Source of the DNA: Chromohalobacter nigrandesensis
GTDB lineage: Bacteria > Pseudomonadota > Gammaproteobacteria > Pseudomonadales > Halomonadaceae
DNA length: 64,000 nt
Reading direction: 5' to 3'
NCBI RefSeq assembly: GCF_023061285.1
Contig: NZ_JAKGAM010000005.1
Coordinates: forward strand, 1 to 64,000
Part shown: positions 49,380-58,961 of the stretch, one piece after another
How positions within the stretch are numbered: the first letter of the stretch is position 1
Layout of the letters: every line of letters begins with the position of its first letter
Program-made: the position numbers and the translations under genes
Notes under the pieces: generated by a model
Database searches by the model: none
What the model saw: only the letters and a program-made list of their open reading frames with translations
Told to the model about the DNA's origin: nothing

Positions 49380-49469
49380 GGCGGGCTCCTGTTGCGTCCG
49401 TGTGTGTTCACAGGGTAGCCCGCCAGATGGTGGAACGCCTAGCCGTGCGGCTGTCACAACGAGCGGCTG

Positions 49470-50099
49470 TCAGAACCGGTAGCTGAGGCCGCCCATGACC
49501 ACGATGGGGTCGATCTCCACGTCGGCGTGATAGTCGTTGCCGTCGAGCGTGGCGGTGGCGTCGCTGTCGATATCCAGGTACCAGGCGGCGGCGTTGAGCG
49601 CCCAGTGGTCGTCGATCAGCAGGTCGACCCCGACTTGCGCGGCGCCGCCCCAGCTATCGTCGAGTTCGAGCTCGCCGCCGTCGAGTTTTTCGTCGGAGAA
49701 GTGGGTGTAGTTGATCCCGGCGCCGAGATACGGCTGCACGCGGGCGTCGGTGCCACCCAGCGGGTAATACTGCAGCGTGAGGGTCGGCGGCAGGTGGTGG
49801 ATGCTGGCCATGTCGCTGCCGTTGAGCCGCACCTGATGCTCGAAGCGTTGCGCGGCGAGCAGTTCCACGCCGAGCTTGTCCTGGAAGCGATACCCCAGGG
49901 TAAAGGCGAAACCGCTGTCGTCGTCGGCGTCGATCTTCATGTTCAGCGGGGCGCCGAAGTCACCGTTATCGCTTTGCGGGGCGACCTTGGCGACACCGAA
50001 GCGGGTGTAGAAATCCCCTTGGCCGTAGGCAAACGCTGAGGTGGCGGGTACGAGCGCGGCGGTGAGGGCGAGAGAAGAAACGAGCAGTACACGGCGCAT
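49470..50099 (-). CDS. ompW: OmpW-family outer-membrane protein
   Basis: The 209-residue protein has a signal peptide cleaved after SAFA and eight barrel strands. Family features are GDFYTRFGVAKVAPQSD at the N-terminus, the PPTLTLQYYPLGG segment mid-protein and the terminal GGLSYRF ending in Phe. OmpW proteins form a narrow hydrophobic channel and often respond to osmotic or oxidative stress. It is monocistronic. Confidence 0.9.
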   Translation of the reverse strand: MRRVLLVSSLALTAALVPATSAFAYGQGDFYTRFGVAKVAPQSDNGDFGAPLNMKIDADDDSGFAFTLGYRFQDKLGVELLAAQRFEHQVRLNGSDMASIHHLPPTLTLQYYPLGGTDARVQPYLGAGINYTHFSDEKLDGGELELDDSWGGAAQVGVDLLIDDHWALNAAAWYLDIDSDATATLDGNDYHADVEIDPIVVMGGLSYRF

Positions 50100-50229
50100 G
50101 GGGCGACTCCTTGGTTTGAGGCGAGTTGGTTTAGGGTGGGTTCGGAAGCGACGTGCGCTTCGTATGCATCAAGCCTAAACCAAATAACCACATAAAAAAT
50201 GTGGTTTTATGTCGCAGCCCCCTTGGCTG

Positions 50230-50306
50230 TCGACGCTGGCCCCGAAAACGACGAAGCCCACCAAAAGGTGGGCTTCGTGTTCCTGTCGAGTACGTGGCAC
50301 CGTTAC
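50230..50306 (-). repeat. Copy 1 of the typA 3'-flank/terminator direct repeat
   Basis: These 77 bases match 51872-51948 at 73 positions. They include a full terminator: ACGAAGCCCACC, a 4-base loop, GGTGGGCTTCGT, with an A tract (T on the minus strand) at 50244-50247. Located after the DAACS gene on the minus strand, the copy now terminates that gene. Confidence 0.9.
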
Positions 50307-50380
50307 ACAGGCGACAATACAGGAACCAATATCTCTTTCTGTATTTAACTCACATTACATGAATTATTAATGTTAAAGGT

Positions 50381-51655
50381 TTATTTTAATGAGGTGTTTG
50401 ATGCCTCGTCGATGGCATTGTAAATATTGAGATCTAGTTCCCCTTCACTCTTGCCGACCAGCGTGGTGACCATCAGGTCGCCAGCGACGTTGACGCTGGT
50501 ACGTGCCATATCGAGGATGCGGTCGATGCCCGCGACCACGGCGATGGCTTCTAGCGGCAGGCCGACCTGAGCCAGCACGATGGAGAGCATGATCAGCCCG
50601 GCGCCGGGAACGCCGGCGGTGCCGATCGAAGCTAGAGTGCCGGTGGCGATGATCATGCCGTAGTCCATTAGCGACAGGTCGACGCCGACCAACTGGGCGA
50701 TAAACAAGACGACCACGCCCTGGTAGATGGCGGTGCCATCCATGTTGATCGTTGCTCCTACGGGTAGTACGAAGCCGGAAACCCCCTCGGAGACCCCGAG
50801 GTTTTTCTGTGCGCAGCGCAGCGAGACGGGCAGAGTGCCGGACGATGATGCTGAGGAGTAGGCGACTACCAGCGCATCGAGGATGCCGCGTAGGTAGCGC
50901 ATAGGGTTGAGGCGTCCCAAAAACGCGAGTAAACCGCTGTAGACCACAAGTACATGCACGAGGCTGGCGAGGTAGGCGACACCGATCACCTTGGCCAGTG
51001 GCAGCAGTACCTCCATGCCATAGCTGCCCGAGACGGTGGCGATCAAGCCGAATACCCCGAACGGGGCGAAGGCCATGACAATCTCGGTGAGCTTATACAT
51101 GGCTTGTGCGAAGCTCTCGAAGACGCGCACCACCGGCTCGCCTTTGTCGCCGATCAACGTCAGGGCGATACCCAGGCCGATGGCGAAGACGATGATCTGC
51201 ATGATATTGCCATTGGCCAGAGCGTCGACAGGGTTCTGTGGCACCAGGCCGACAAGGATTTCGACTAGGGTTGGTGCTTCCTTGGCCTCGACGGGCTTGT
51301 CGAAGCTCATCTCTAGGCCGACACCGGGCTGGAAGAGCGTTGAGGCCAGCAGACCGATGGCAATCGCGAAGGCAGTTGTGATGAGGTATAGGCCTATGGT
51401 GCGCGCCCCGATGCGCCCCATCTTCTGTGGGTCGCGCATCGAGGTGATGCCGACCACCAGAGTGGTGAATACTAGCGGCACGATTAGCATCTTGATGGCG
51501 CTGATGAAGATATCGCCTATCGGCTTGAACACTGTGGCGTCTTCACCCAGTAGCGCCCCGGCGAGAATCCCCAGGGCCAGGCCGGCGAGGATTTTTTGCC
51601 ACAAGGGAATGCGCCGCCAGAAGTTGGATTGCTTGGGATGGGTGTTATTTGTCAT
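50381..51655 (-). CDS. Dicarboxylate/amino-acid:cation symporter (DAACS family, GltP-like)
   Basis: The 424-residue membrane protein shows the DAACS fold signatures: the serine-rich hairpin SSASSSGTLPVSLRCA (HP1), VLPVGATINMDGTAIYQ (TM7 region) and GTAGVPGAGLIMLSIVL (HP2), then DRILDMARTSVNVAGD with the substrate-binding Asp and Asn. It imports glutamate, aspartate or C4-dicarboxylates with Na+ or H+. The conserved Arg in DRILDMARTSVN favours acidic amino acids or dicarboxylates. It is bracketed by 77-bp direct repeats derived from the typA 3' flank, so it is probably an acquired cassette. Confidence 0.9.
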   Translation of the reverse strand: MTNNTHPKQSNFWRRIPLWQKILAGLALGILAGALLGEDATVFKPIGDIFISAIKMLIVPLVFTTLVVGITSMRDPQKMGRIGARTIGLYLITTAFAIAIGLLASTLFQPGVGLEMSFDKPVEAKEAPTLVEILVGLVPQNPVDALANGNIMQIIVFAIGLGIALTLIGDKGEPVVRVFESFAQAMYKLTEIVMAFAPFGVFGLIATVSGSYGMEVLLPLAKVIGVAYLASLVHVLVVYSGLLAFLGRLNPMRYLRGILDALVVAYSSASSSGTLPVSLRCAQKNLGVSEGVSGFVLPVGATINMDGTAIYQGVVVLFIAQLVGVDLSLMDYGMIIATGTLASIGTAGVPGAGLIMLSIVLAQVGLPLEAIAVVAGIDRILDMARTSVNVAGDLMVTTLVGKSEGELDLNIYNAIDEASNTSLK

Positions 51656-51871
51656 GACAGATTCCGTTGCCGTTTATATCGTGTTGTGGTGGACATAGGA
51701 CGAGGACCGCTAAGCTACCGCAAAATATGCTATTTTTTAGATAGGAAAGGGTTCTATTTTTTCATAAAACGGGTGGTTTTGTGGTTAAAACTTTCGTCAA
51801 GTCGCTATTAATTGTGACGGTTATCTTCCGTCTTTGATTCGAAAGTGTTCTTGTCGTCGTTGAGATAGGTT

Positions 51872-51948
51872 TCGACGCTGGCCCCAAAAACGACGAAGCC
51901 CACCAAGAGGTGGGCTTCGTGTTCCTGCCGAGTACGTGGCGCCGTTAC
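51872..51948 (-). repeat. Copy 2 of the direct repeat: native typA stop and terminator
   Basis: This copy starts at the typA stop codon and contains its terminator at 51893-51920, followed on the minus strand by a T run (A tract 51886-51890). The four differences from copy 1 do not disrupt the stem. Confidence 0.9.
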
Positions 51949-53756
51949 TTCTTCTTGGCGCGCTTGCGTTCGTTCTCGGTGAGGTGCTTCTTGCGCAGAC
52001 GAATATGGTCAGGGGTGATCTCTACCAGTTCGTCGTCATCGAGGAACTCGATGGCTTGCTCGAGGCTGAAGCGGATCGGCGGCGTCAGCACCAGGGCTTC
52101 GTCGGTGCCGGCGGAGCGCATGTTATCGAGCTTCTTGGCCTTGGTAGGATTGACCGACATGTCGTCGGCACGGTTATTGATGCCGATCAGCATGCCTTCG
52201 TAGACCTCGGTGCCATGCTCGACGAGCAGCTTGCCGCGATCCTGCAGGGCGAATAGCGCGTAGGCCAGCGCCTTGCCGGGGGCCATGGAGACCAGCACGC
52301 CGTTGCGACGCTCGACGGAGGCGTCGGGCTTGAGCGGGCCGTAATGGTCGAAGCGGCTGGTGAGGATGCCGGTGCCGGAGGTCAGCGTCAGGAACTGGCC
52401 ACGGAAGCCGATCAGCCCGCGCGCGGGGATGATGAAGTCCAGGCGCACACGACCCTTGCCATCCGGGTTCATGTTGGTCATCTCGCCCTTGCGGTAGCCG
52501 AGCTCTTCCATCACCGCGCCTTGGTGCTGCTCCTCGCAGTCGATGATGACTTCTTCGTAGGGCTCCTGCTTGACGCCATCGACCTCGCGGATGATGACCT
52601 CGGGGCGGCCCACCGCCAGCTCGAAGCCCTCGCGGCGCATGCTTTCGATGAGCACCGAAAGGTGTAGCTCGCCGCGTCCGGAGACCTTGAACTTCTCGGG
52701 CGTTTCGCCTTCCTCGACACGCAACGCGACGTTGTGGATCAGCTCCTGCTCGAGGCGGTCACGAATGTTGCGGCTGGTGACGAACTTGCCTTCCTTGCCG
52801 GCGAACGGCGAGTCGTTGACCTGGAAGGTCATCGAGACGGTAGGCTCGTCGACGGTCAGCACGGGCAGCGCTTCGACGTTGGCCGGATCGCACAGCGTAT
52901 CGGAGATCGCCAAATCGCTGATGCCGGTGATGCAGATGATGTCGCCGGCTTCGGCCTTTTCGGTCTGCACGCGCTCGAGGCCGAGGTGTGTCATGATCTG
53001 GCCGACCTTGCCCTTGCGGACATTGCCTTCCTTGGAGATCACGCTGATCTGCTGCCCCGGGCTCACGTTGCCGCGCTTGATGCGGCCCAGGCCGATGACG
53101 CCGACGTAGCTGTTGTAGTCGAGCGCGGAGATCTGCATCTGGAACGGACCATCACGTTCGACCTTGGGCGGTTCGACGATATCGACGATCGACTGGAACA
53201 TCGGCGTCATGTCATCTTCGAGCGTTTCCGGATCCATGCCGGCAACGCCGTTGAGCGCCGAGCAGTAGATGATCGGGAAGTCGAGCTGATCGTCGGTAGC
53301 GCCGAGGTTGTCGAACAGATCGAAGATCTGGTCGATGACCCAATCAGGGCGCGCACCGGGACGGTCGATCTTGTTGACGACGACGATGGGCTTCAAACCG
53401 CGATCGAAGGCTTTCTGGGTGACGAAGCGCGTCTGCGGCATGGGGCCGTCGACGGCATCCACCATCAGCAGTACGGAATCGACCATCGACATGACGCGCT
53501 CGACCTCACCACCGAAGTCGGCGTGTCCGGGCGTGTCGACGATGTTGATGTGGTAATCGTGCCACTGGATCGCGGTATTCTTGGACAGAATGGTGATACC
53601 GCGCTCTTTCTCCTGGTCGTTGGAGTCCATGATGCGCTCTTGCCCTTCGGCCTTGCGGTCGAGGGTGCCGGACTGACTCAGGAGTTGATCGACCAGGGTG
53701 GTCTTGCCATGGTCGACGTGGGCGATAATGGCGATGTTGCGAAGGTTCTCGATCAC
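51945..53756 (-). CDS. typA: Ribosome-associated GTPase TypA/BipA
   Basis: The 603-residue GTPase has G1 [11 protein letters not shown]3 DTPGHADF and G4 NKID. Next come domains 2, 3 and 5 of the elongation-factor family and the unique C-terminal domain ([21 protein letters not shown]), which defines TypA. It assists 50S subunit assembly and growth under stress or low temperature. Length fits E. coli BipA (607). The 3' flank is duplicated 1.6 kb downstream. Confidence 0.97.
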   Translation of the reverse strand: MIENLRNIAIIAHVDHGKTTLVDQLLSQSGTLDRKAEGQERIMDSNDQEKERGITILSKNTAIQWHDYHINIVDTPGHADFGGEVERVMSMVDSVLLMVDAVDGPMPQTRFVTQKAFDRGLKPIVVVNKIDRPGARPDWVIDQIFDLFDNLGATDDQLDFPIIYCSALNGVAGMDPETLEDDMTPMFQSIVDIVEPPKVERDGPFQMQISALDYNSYVGVIGLGRIKRGNVSPGQQISVISKEGNVRKGKVGQIMTHLGLERVQTEKAEAGDIICITGISDLAISDTLCDPANVEALPVLTVDEPTVSMTFQVNDSPFAGKEGKFVTSRNIRDRLEQELIHNVALRVEEGETPEKFKVSGRGELHLSVLIESMRREGFELAVGRPEVIIREVDGVKQEPYEEVIIDCEEQHQGAVMEELGYRKGEMTNMNPDGKGRVRLDFIIPARGLIGFRGQFLTLTSGTGILTSRFDHYGPLKPDASVERRNGVLVSMAPGKALAYALFALQDRGKLLVEHGTEVYEGMLIGINNRADDMSVNPTKAKKLDNMRSAGTDEALVLTPPIRFSLEQAIEFLDDDELVEITPDHIRLRKKHLTENERKRAKKK

Positions 53757-54024
53757 GTAGGGATCCTGCTTGAAAATTGGGCCGTATTATAGGGTCAGGG
53801 GGCCGACGACTGCCAGTTTGATGACCGTTGCCAATAGGCGCGGCACGACAAAAGACGCGTTGGTGCGACGATAACCGTGGCACTATCAGGGGCTTGGGTC
53901 GTTTGGACGGCAGGGCAAAAAATACGCAAAAAAATGGCGGCACGCTCGTCCATCGCCAATTATCGCGTCGGGGGCGACGCGTGACGTGGGGTCGAGTGTA
54001 CCGATCTAGAGGGCTATCCACTCA

Positions 54025-55017
54025 TTAGAGGTGCCCGAGCAGCCAATCATAGAGACGCCCCGCGCTGCTGGCAACGGGTTGCGTGATCTGAAAGCGCGGC
54101 AATGCTAGCGGGTCATCGCGATGCGAGAGCCAGCCGGCATGGCTATGCAGGGCTTCCTGAACGCCGCAGCGCTGAGCCAGTTGGCGTATGCGAAGCGACG
54201 CTTCCGGCTGCGGATAGGCAAAATAAGACAACGGGTCGCGGCATAGCACGCCGAGTTGGCGACGCGAATGGCGAATCTGCCATTGGATCTGACGGTCGTC
54301 GAGGGTATCTAGCGGTGTGGCGGCGACGCCGCGCGCGCCGAATCGCACCAGGCCGTCGCTTTCCAGGCGGCGCACACTGAAGGGGTCGAGCGTTTGCGGC
54401 GCGGTGTCGAACTCGGCACCCAGGGTCGCGCCGAGCCGAGCCAGCGTCGATGGAGCGGCTTGCTGCGGAAGTCGTTCGAGATAGTCGTGCAATGCGCTGC
54501 TGTAGGCGGTGTCCGGATGGCTGGGCCGTGGCGGCGGGAGCGGGAGCCCGGCATCCCCGAGGCATTCGCGAACGCGCGTGGGTTGAGTGCCGTCCCAGAG
54601 AATGTCACCGAGCGTCATCCGCCAGTCGCCTTGCGGACGGCCGGTATCGCCCGTGGTCAGAAACATGCTGGCCGGCAATGCCAGGCGCTCGAGCTGCCGT
54701 AGCGCGACCTCAGCGGTGTCGCGCCAGCCGCCGTCGAAGGTCAGCGCGATGCGTGGCATCGGGTCGCGATGCAAACGGCGGGCGCTGGCCAGGGAGACGA
54801 TCTGGGCGTGGTCGGTGAGATGGTCGAGCAGCCGTCGAAAGCTTTCCGGGCCGAGGCAGTAGGGTGCCCGGTGCGGCAGGCGTGCGGCGGCTTCGTCGGG
54901 CAACACGCGCTGGATGACCAGAACCGCGCTGCGTCCACGAAGCGGCTCGCTCAGGTTGCGTCGCCAGTGCCCGCGCAGGCGCTGCACGACATCATGGGCA
55001 AGACTGAGATGACTCAT
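54025..55017 (-). CDS. Polysaccharide deacetylase-family protein
   Basis: The start at 55017 has GGAGGG upstream. The 330-residue product contains RIALTFDGGWRDTAEVALRQLE at about residue 90, the NodB-type motif with the metal-binding/catalytic Asp (TFDGG where the family has TFDDG). It also has GDTGRPQGDWRMTLGDILW and the C-terminal YFAYPQPEASL. One of the two Asp residues of the usual TFDDG is Gly here, so activity is uncertain. It lies 146 bases after a glycosyltransferase gene, probably one operon for modification of an envelope glycan. Confidence 0.7.
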   Translation of the reverse strand: MSHLSLAHDVVQRLRGHWRRNLSEPLRGRSAVLVIQRVLPDEAAARLPHRAPYCLGPESFRRLLDHLTDHAQIVSLASARRLHRDPMPRIALTFDGGWRDTAEVALRQLERLALPASMFLTTGDTGRPQGDWRMTLGDILWDGTQPTRVRECLGDAGLPLPPPRPSHPDTAYSSALHDYLERLPQQAAPSTLARLGATLGAEFDTAPQTLDPFSVRRLESDGLVRFGARGVAATPLDTLDDRQIQWQIRHSRRQLGVLCRDPLSYFAYPQPEASLRIRQLAQRCGVQEALHSHAGWLSHRDDPLALPRFQITQPVASSAGRLYDWLLGHL

Positions 55018-55163
55018 GGCGTGTCCCTCCGCACTGCTGGTTGCTCGGTGTGCCAAGCGTTGTTGCCGTGGTGACATCCTGTCGCGTACGGCAAGGGGCT
55101 CCTTTGAAGGGTGATGTTGTGCTGAAGGTTACGATATCTATCAGCATATCTCTTTGTCTCGAT

Positions 55164-56126
55164 TTAGCCAGTCAGTCCCGGCTTGTCTCGCCGGCAAAAT
55201 GTCATCAGCGCCGCGCCGGTGGCGGTCAACTGCAAGGCGTGCAAGCTCCAGCGGTACCAGTAAACGCGGTAGGCCATGCGCGGCGCCGGTGTGTTGTCGC
55301 GCCAAGCCATGAGTCCTGCGGGAAGCGCGCTGAAGGTCAGGCCGGCCATTCCCACCCCCGGTGACAAGGGCAGCCATAGCAGCAAGGCCAGGGGTAGGCT
55401 CGTGCCCTGGAGGAGTGCGGCACTCACGCGGGGGACGAGGAAGCGCGGATGGCGTGCGGCGCTGAAGATGTACAGACAATGCCGCTGGTGCCGGCGCTGC
55501 CGGCGCCACCAGGGCACGAGGCGGCGTGGGGCTGCATGGTCGATCAGCAAGGGTGCGTGCTGCCAGCAGAGGTGCGCATGGCAACGCCATAGACGCACGA
55601 GGATATCCAAGTCGGCGCCTGCCTCGAGGCGCGGGTCATGGCCTCCAAGACGCTCGTACCACTCGCGGGTGATGGCCAACTGACCGGTGGGCCAATCCCA
55701 GGGGTGGTCTTCGAAGCCGCGTTGCGTGCGGCTGAGATACCAGCTGGCGAGCGGCGGCGGTAGCGGATTAGCTGGGTATTGGGCGCAGACGATGGCGTCG
55801 GCGGCTTGGTGGCTGAAGGCACTGGCGAGACCGGTGAGCCAGTGCTCGGGCACCTCGAGTGCCGCGTCCAGAAATACCAGCACATCGCCATTGAGATAGC
55901 TGGCGCCATGGTGACGAAGCGCGCCTTGTCGATGTTGGGGCAGCACGGCGAAGTGGACCTTACGTTCAATCAGCAGGCGCTGGGTGGACTCATCGAGCCT
56001 CGTGAGTTGTACCAACGTCTCGGTATGTCCGCTGAAGCGCGCGATACTGCGTGCCAGGGCGCCCAGACAGCGCTCCAGGTGCTCGGGGGTGTGGCTGGCG
56101 TCGATTAGCAGACTGTAAGTGCGCAT
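55164..56126 (-). CDS. Family 2 glycosyltransferase
   Basis: The 320-residue protein starts MRTYSLLIDASHTPEHLERCL, has a Rossmann-like GT-A fold and the nucleotide-sugar Asp in LNGDVLVFLDAALEVPEHWL (about residue 80-100). A WPTGQLAITREWYERLGGHD acceptor-side motif follows. Two hydrophobic helices near the C-terminus (LPLALLLWLPLSPGVGMAGL) anchor it to the membrane. It probably extends a cell-surface polysaccharide. Upstream of it the gap to glnA is regulatory. Confidence 0.75.
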   Translation of the reverse strand: MRTYSLLIDASHTPEHLERCLGALARSIARFSGHTETLVQLTRLDESTQRLLIERKVHFAVLPQHRQGALRHHGASYLNGDVLVFLDAALEVPEHWLTGLASAFSHQAADAIVCAQYPANPLPPPLASWYLSRTQRGFEDHPWDWPTGQLAITREWYERLGGHDPRLEAGADLDILVRLWRCHAHLCWQHAPLLIDHAAPRRLVPWWRRQRRHQRHCLYIFSAARHPRFLVPRVSAALLQGTSLPLALLLWLPLSPGVGMAGLTFSALPAGLMAWRDNTPAPRMAYRVYWYRWSLHALQLTATGAALMTFCRRDKPGLTG

Positions 56127-56309
56127 CGCTGGGAGTGCCTTGGGATCAGAGCCCGTGTCGGGAGCTGCTTAACAGACTGGGGCGAGGCGCGACCCCTGGC
56201 AATCATCGCCGGGGCTGGTTTTTCTAAAGAGATACTGACTACGGGCCTGCGCGATTGCACCCTGACAGGCTACGATGCTCAGCCGTCGAGCGGGCTCTGA
56301 GAATGCTCT

Positions 56310-56326
56310 TGCACCATATTGGTTCA
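56310..56326. promoter_or_regulatory. NtrC-binding site upstream of glnA
   Basis: TGCACCATATTGGTTCA matches the NtrC consensus (TGCACCnnnnTGGTGCA) with one mismatch. It lies about 55 bases upstream of a candidate sigma-54 promoter, the usual enhancer position. The 486-base gap 56127-56612 holds this site, the promoter and no gene that I can support. Confidence 0.75.
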
Positions 56327-56381
56327 TAAGGGCGATGCACTGCACCTTTGCGGGGCTTTAAAAGGCCTCTGCACTTTAATG

Positions 56382-56397
56382 TGGCGCGTCTGGCGCT
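56382..56397 (+). promoter_or_regulatory. Candidate sigma-54 promoter of glnA
   Basis: TGGCGCGTCTGGCGCT has GG and GC separated by 10 bases, as in -24/-12 promoters, but the -12 T is missing, so the match is only fair. The transcript would start near 56408, with about 200 bases of leader before the ATG. Confidence 0.45.
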
Positions 56398-56612
56398 AAA
56401 GTGGTGCTGGCCGACGCGCCAAGATGGTCTATTTTTTCTCGGTGGATCATGCGGTTATAGAAGGCGCACTTAGATGGCTCAATGATTGGCATGCCTTCTG
56501 CATTGAAAAACGTAAAGTGCATACCCGTGGGCAGTTGCCGGCGGGCGTGCTACAAACGACGTTGAACACGCAAGCAAACGACCCGAGCCGTGGGCTCATA
56601 GTGGAGGAAATC

Positions 56613-58022
56613 ATGTCCGAGAAGACCCTCGCCCTGATCGAAGAACACGATATCAAGTGGGTGGATCTGCGCTTTACCGATACCAAGGGCAAGGAGCAGC
56701 ACGTCACGATTCCGGCCAGCGCCGTCGATGATGAGTTCTTCGAGGACGGCCAAATGTTCGATGGCTCCTCCATTGAAGGCTGGAAAGGCATCAATGAGTC
56801 CGACATGATCCTGCGCCCGGAAGATGGCAGCGGTTATCTCGACCCGTTCACCGAAGACGCTACTCTGGTGCTGCGTTGCGATATCATCGAGCCGGCCACC
56901 ATGCAGGGTTATGAGCGTGATCCGCGTTCCATCGCCAAGCGCGCCGAGGCGTACCTGAAGTCCACCGGGCTGGGCGACACCGCCTTTTTCGGACCGGAAC
57001 CGGAATTCTTCATCTTCGATGAAGTGCACTGGAACGCCGATATTCAGGGCGCGATGTACAAGATCACTTCCGAGGAAGGCGCCTGGGCGACCGACTCCAC
57101 CAACGTGGAAGGCGGCAATCTGGGGCACCGTCCGCGCGTCAAGGGCGGCTATTTCCCGGTGCCGCCGGTGGACAGCTTCCATGATATCCGCAGCGCAATG
57201 TGCAACACCCTGGAAGCCATCGGCCAGTCGGTCGAGGTGCATCACCACGAGGTGGCCAACGCCGGCCAGAACGAGATCGGCGTCAAGTTCAACACCTTGG
57301 TCAAGAAAGCCGACGAAGTTCAGGAAATGAAGTACGTGATCCACAATGTGGCCCACGCGTACGGCAAGACCGCGACCTTCATGCCCAAGCCGCTGGTGGG
57401 TGACAATGGCTCCGGCATGCACGTGCACCAGTCCTTCTGGAAGGACGGCGCCAACATGTTCGCCGGCGACGAATACGCCGGGCTGTCCGAAACCGCGCTG
57501 TATTATATCGGCGGTGTCATCAAGCATGCGCGTGCCTTGAATGCCTTCACCAACGCATCGACCAACTCCTACAAGCGCCTGGTGCCGGGCTTCGAGGCGC
57601 CGGTCATGCTCGCCTACAGCGCGCGTAACCGCAGTGCGTCGATCCGCATTCCGTATACCGCGAGCCCCAAGGGCAAGCGCGTCGAGTGCCGTTTCCCCGA
57701 CCCGACTGCCAACCCGTACCTGGCCTTCTCTGCGCTGCTGATGGCGGGTATCGACGGCATCAAGAACAAGATCCATCCTGGCGATGCGATGGACAAGAAC
57801 CTCTATGACCTGCCGCCGGAAGAAGGCAAGGCGATCCCCACCGTGGCCGAGAGTCTCGACCAGGCGCTGGAGGCACTGAACGCCGATCGCGCCTTCTTGA
57901 CTGAGGGCGACGTGTTCACCGATAGCATGATCGACGCCTACCTCGAGCTCAAGCAGGAAGAAGTCGACCGCCTGCGCATGGCGACGCACCCGGTCGAGTT
58001 CGACCTGTACTATAGCTGCTGA
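56613..58022 (+). CDS. glnA: Type I glutamine synthetase
   Basis: The start at 56613 has GTGGAGG upstream and gives 469 residues, the standard GlnA length; the frame extends to 56424 without such a signal. Motifs are [17 protein letters not shown] (N-terminal active-site latch), [12 protein letters not shown] with metal-binding Glu, [15 protein letters not shown] with ammonia and ATP contacts, and [10 protein letters not shown] with the adenylylation Tyr. It makes glutamine from glutamate, ammonia and ATP. NtrC sites upstream and ntrBC downstream show classical nitrogen control. Confidence 0.98.
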   Translation: MSEKTLALIEEHDIKWVDLRFTDTKGKEQHVTIPASAVDDEFFEDGQMFDGSSIEGWKGINESDMILRPEDGSGYLDPFTEDATLVLRCDIIEPATMQGYERDPRSIAKRAEAYLKSTGLGDTAFFGPEPEFFIFDEVHWNADIQGAMYKITSEEGAWATDSTNVEGGNLGHRPRVKGGYFPVPPVDSFHDIRSAMCNTLEAIGQSVEVHHHEVANAGQNEIGVKFNTLVKKADEVQEMKYVIHNVAHAYGKTATFMPKPLVGDNGSGMHVHQSFWKDGANMFAGDEYAGLSETALYYIGGVIKHARALNAFTNASTNSYKRLVPGFEAPVMLAYSARNRSASIRIPYTASPKGKRVECRFPDPTANPYLAFSALLMAGIDGIKNKIHPGDAMDKNLYDLPPEEGKAIPTVAESLDQALEALNADRAFLTEGDVFTDSMIDAYLELKQEEVDRLRMATHPVEFDLYYSC

Positions 58023-58063
58023 TCCTGCGCGATAGCGCCTTATCAAGGCAGCATCGCTGACCG

Positions 58064-58092
58064 AGGCCCCGTCCGATGTGACGGGGCCTTTT
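58064..58092 (+). terminator. Rho-independent terminator of glnA
   Basis: AGGCCCCGTC pairs with GACGGGGCCT around CGATGT and ends in TTTT. It separates glnA from the DUF4124 gene. Confidence 0.9.
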
Positions 58093-58200
58093 ACGTAGGG
58101 CGTATCGTGATTGAGGCATGTTGTGGTTGAGGCGTGTCGTGGTTGAGAAAGTTCAAGGTGCGCTAGACTGAGCGTTCGGTACTGGCTCGAGGAGAACGGC

Positions 58201-58818
58201 ATGCGCCGAGAGGAAAACGCGTTGGCCTTGTTGAAAGGCGCTTGGGCGCTACTTATGGCCGGGGTGTTGGGCATCTCGGCGGCGCAGGCGACGCCGGTCT
58301 ATCGCAGCGTCGATGCGCAAGGCAACGTGACCTTTTCCGACCGCCCGGTAGGGGAGCAGGTGAACGTCGGCACGGTGAACACGGTGCCCAGTCAGGCGCG
58401 TGAGGAGCGCGATCGCCAGGTAGCGGACGCTGCGATCGAGGCGGAATCGGATGCCGAATCGTCCTTCACCGATTACGAGCGTCTCGCCATCGCGGCCCCC
58501 GGCGATGAATCGACCCTGCCCACCGGTGCGGCGGGCGATACCCAGGTACGTGTGGCGATCTCTCCCGAACTGCGTGAGGGGCATAGGCTACGCATCCTCG
58601 TCGATGGTGAGGCGAGTGGGGCGGCCCAGCACGCGACCACCTTCTCGGTCACCGAACTAGTGCGCGGGGAGCATACCCTGCGCGTCGAAGTCGTCGATAC
58701 CGAGGGGCGTGTGCGCCAACGTAGTGCTCCGATTACGCTTTATGTACAACGCGCCAGCCGTTACCTGCCTGCCAATCCCAACAATCCCCGCAACAACGGT
58801 GACAACGGTAGCCAGTGA
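58201..58818 (+). CDS. DUF4124-domain secreted protein
   Basis: The 205-residue protein has a signal peptide (ALLMAGVLGISAAQA) and then the DUF4124 motif VYRSVDAQGNVTFSDRPVG at about residue 35. A second, Ig-like region covers residues about 105-185 (LRILVDGEASGAAQ and LVRGEHTLRVEVVD). The N-rich tail is flexible. DUF4124 proteins are periplasmic with no known reaction. The ATG at 58201 follows GAGGAG. It lies between glnA and glnL, as is common in Halomonas- and Pseudomonas-type genomes. Confidence 0.82.
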   Translation: MRREENALALLKGAWALLMAGVLGISAAQATPVYRSVDAQGNVTFSDRPVGEQVNVGTVNTVPSQAREERDRQVADAAIEAESDAESSFTDYERLAIAAPGDESTLPTGAAGDTQVRVAISPELREGHRLRILVDGEASGAAQHATTFSVTELVRGEHTLRVEVVDTEGRVRQRSAPITLYVQRASRYLPANPNNPRNNGDNGSQ

Positions 58819-58856
58819 GCCGATTTGGCGCCTGGCGCTGTCTACCTCTCTCTTTT

Positions 58857-58873
58857 TGCACTATTTTGGTGCG
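58857..58873. promoter_or_regulatory. NtrC-binding site upstream of glnL
   Basis: TGCACTATTTTGGTGCG matches the NtrC consensus with one end mismatch. Two weaker TGCACT half sites follow at 58899 and 58938. By analogy with glnLp of enteric bacteria, NtrC here would repress the ntrBC promoter. Confidence 0.78.
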
Positions 58874-58961
58874 TTAGTGATATATGTACCGATGGCTGCA
58901 CTGCTCTATACCGGGCGGTATCAGACTGGCGCGCTTTTTGCACTGATAACGTACATGGACG

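Noticed and set aside
56550-58274. 574-codon frame antisense to glnA
   Set aside because: It is the mirror frame of a highly GC3-biased gene. No ribosome site or recognisable domain; glnA is unambiguous.
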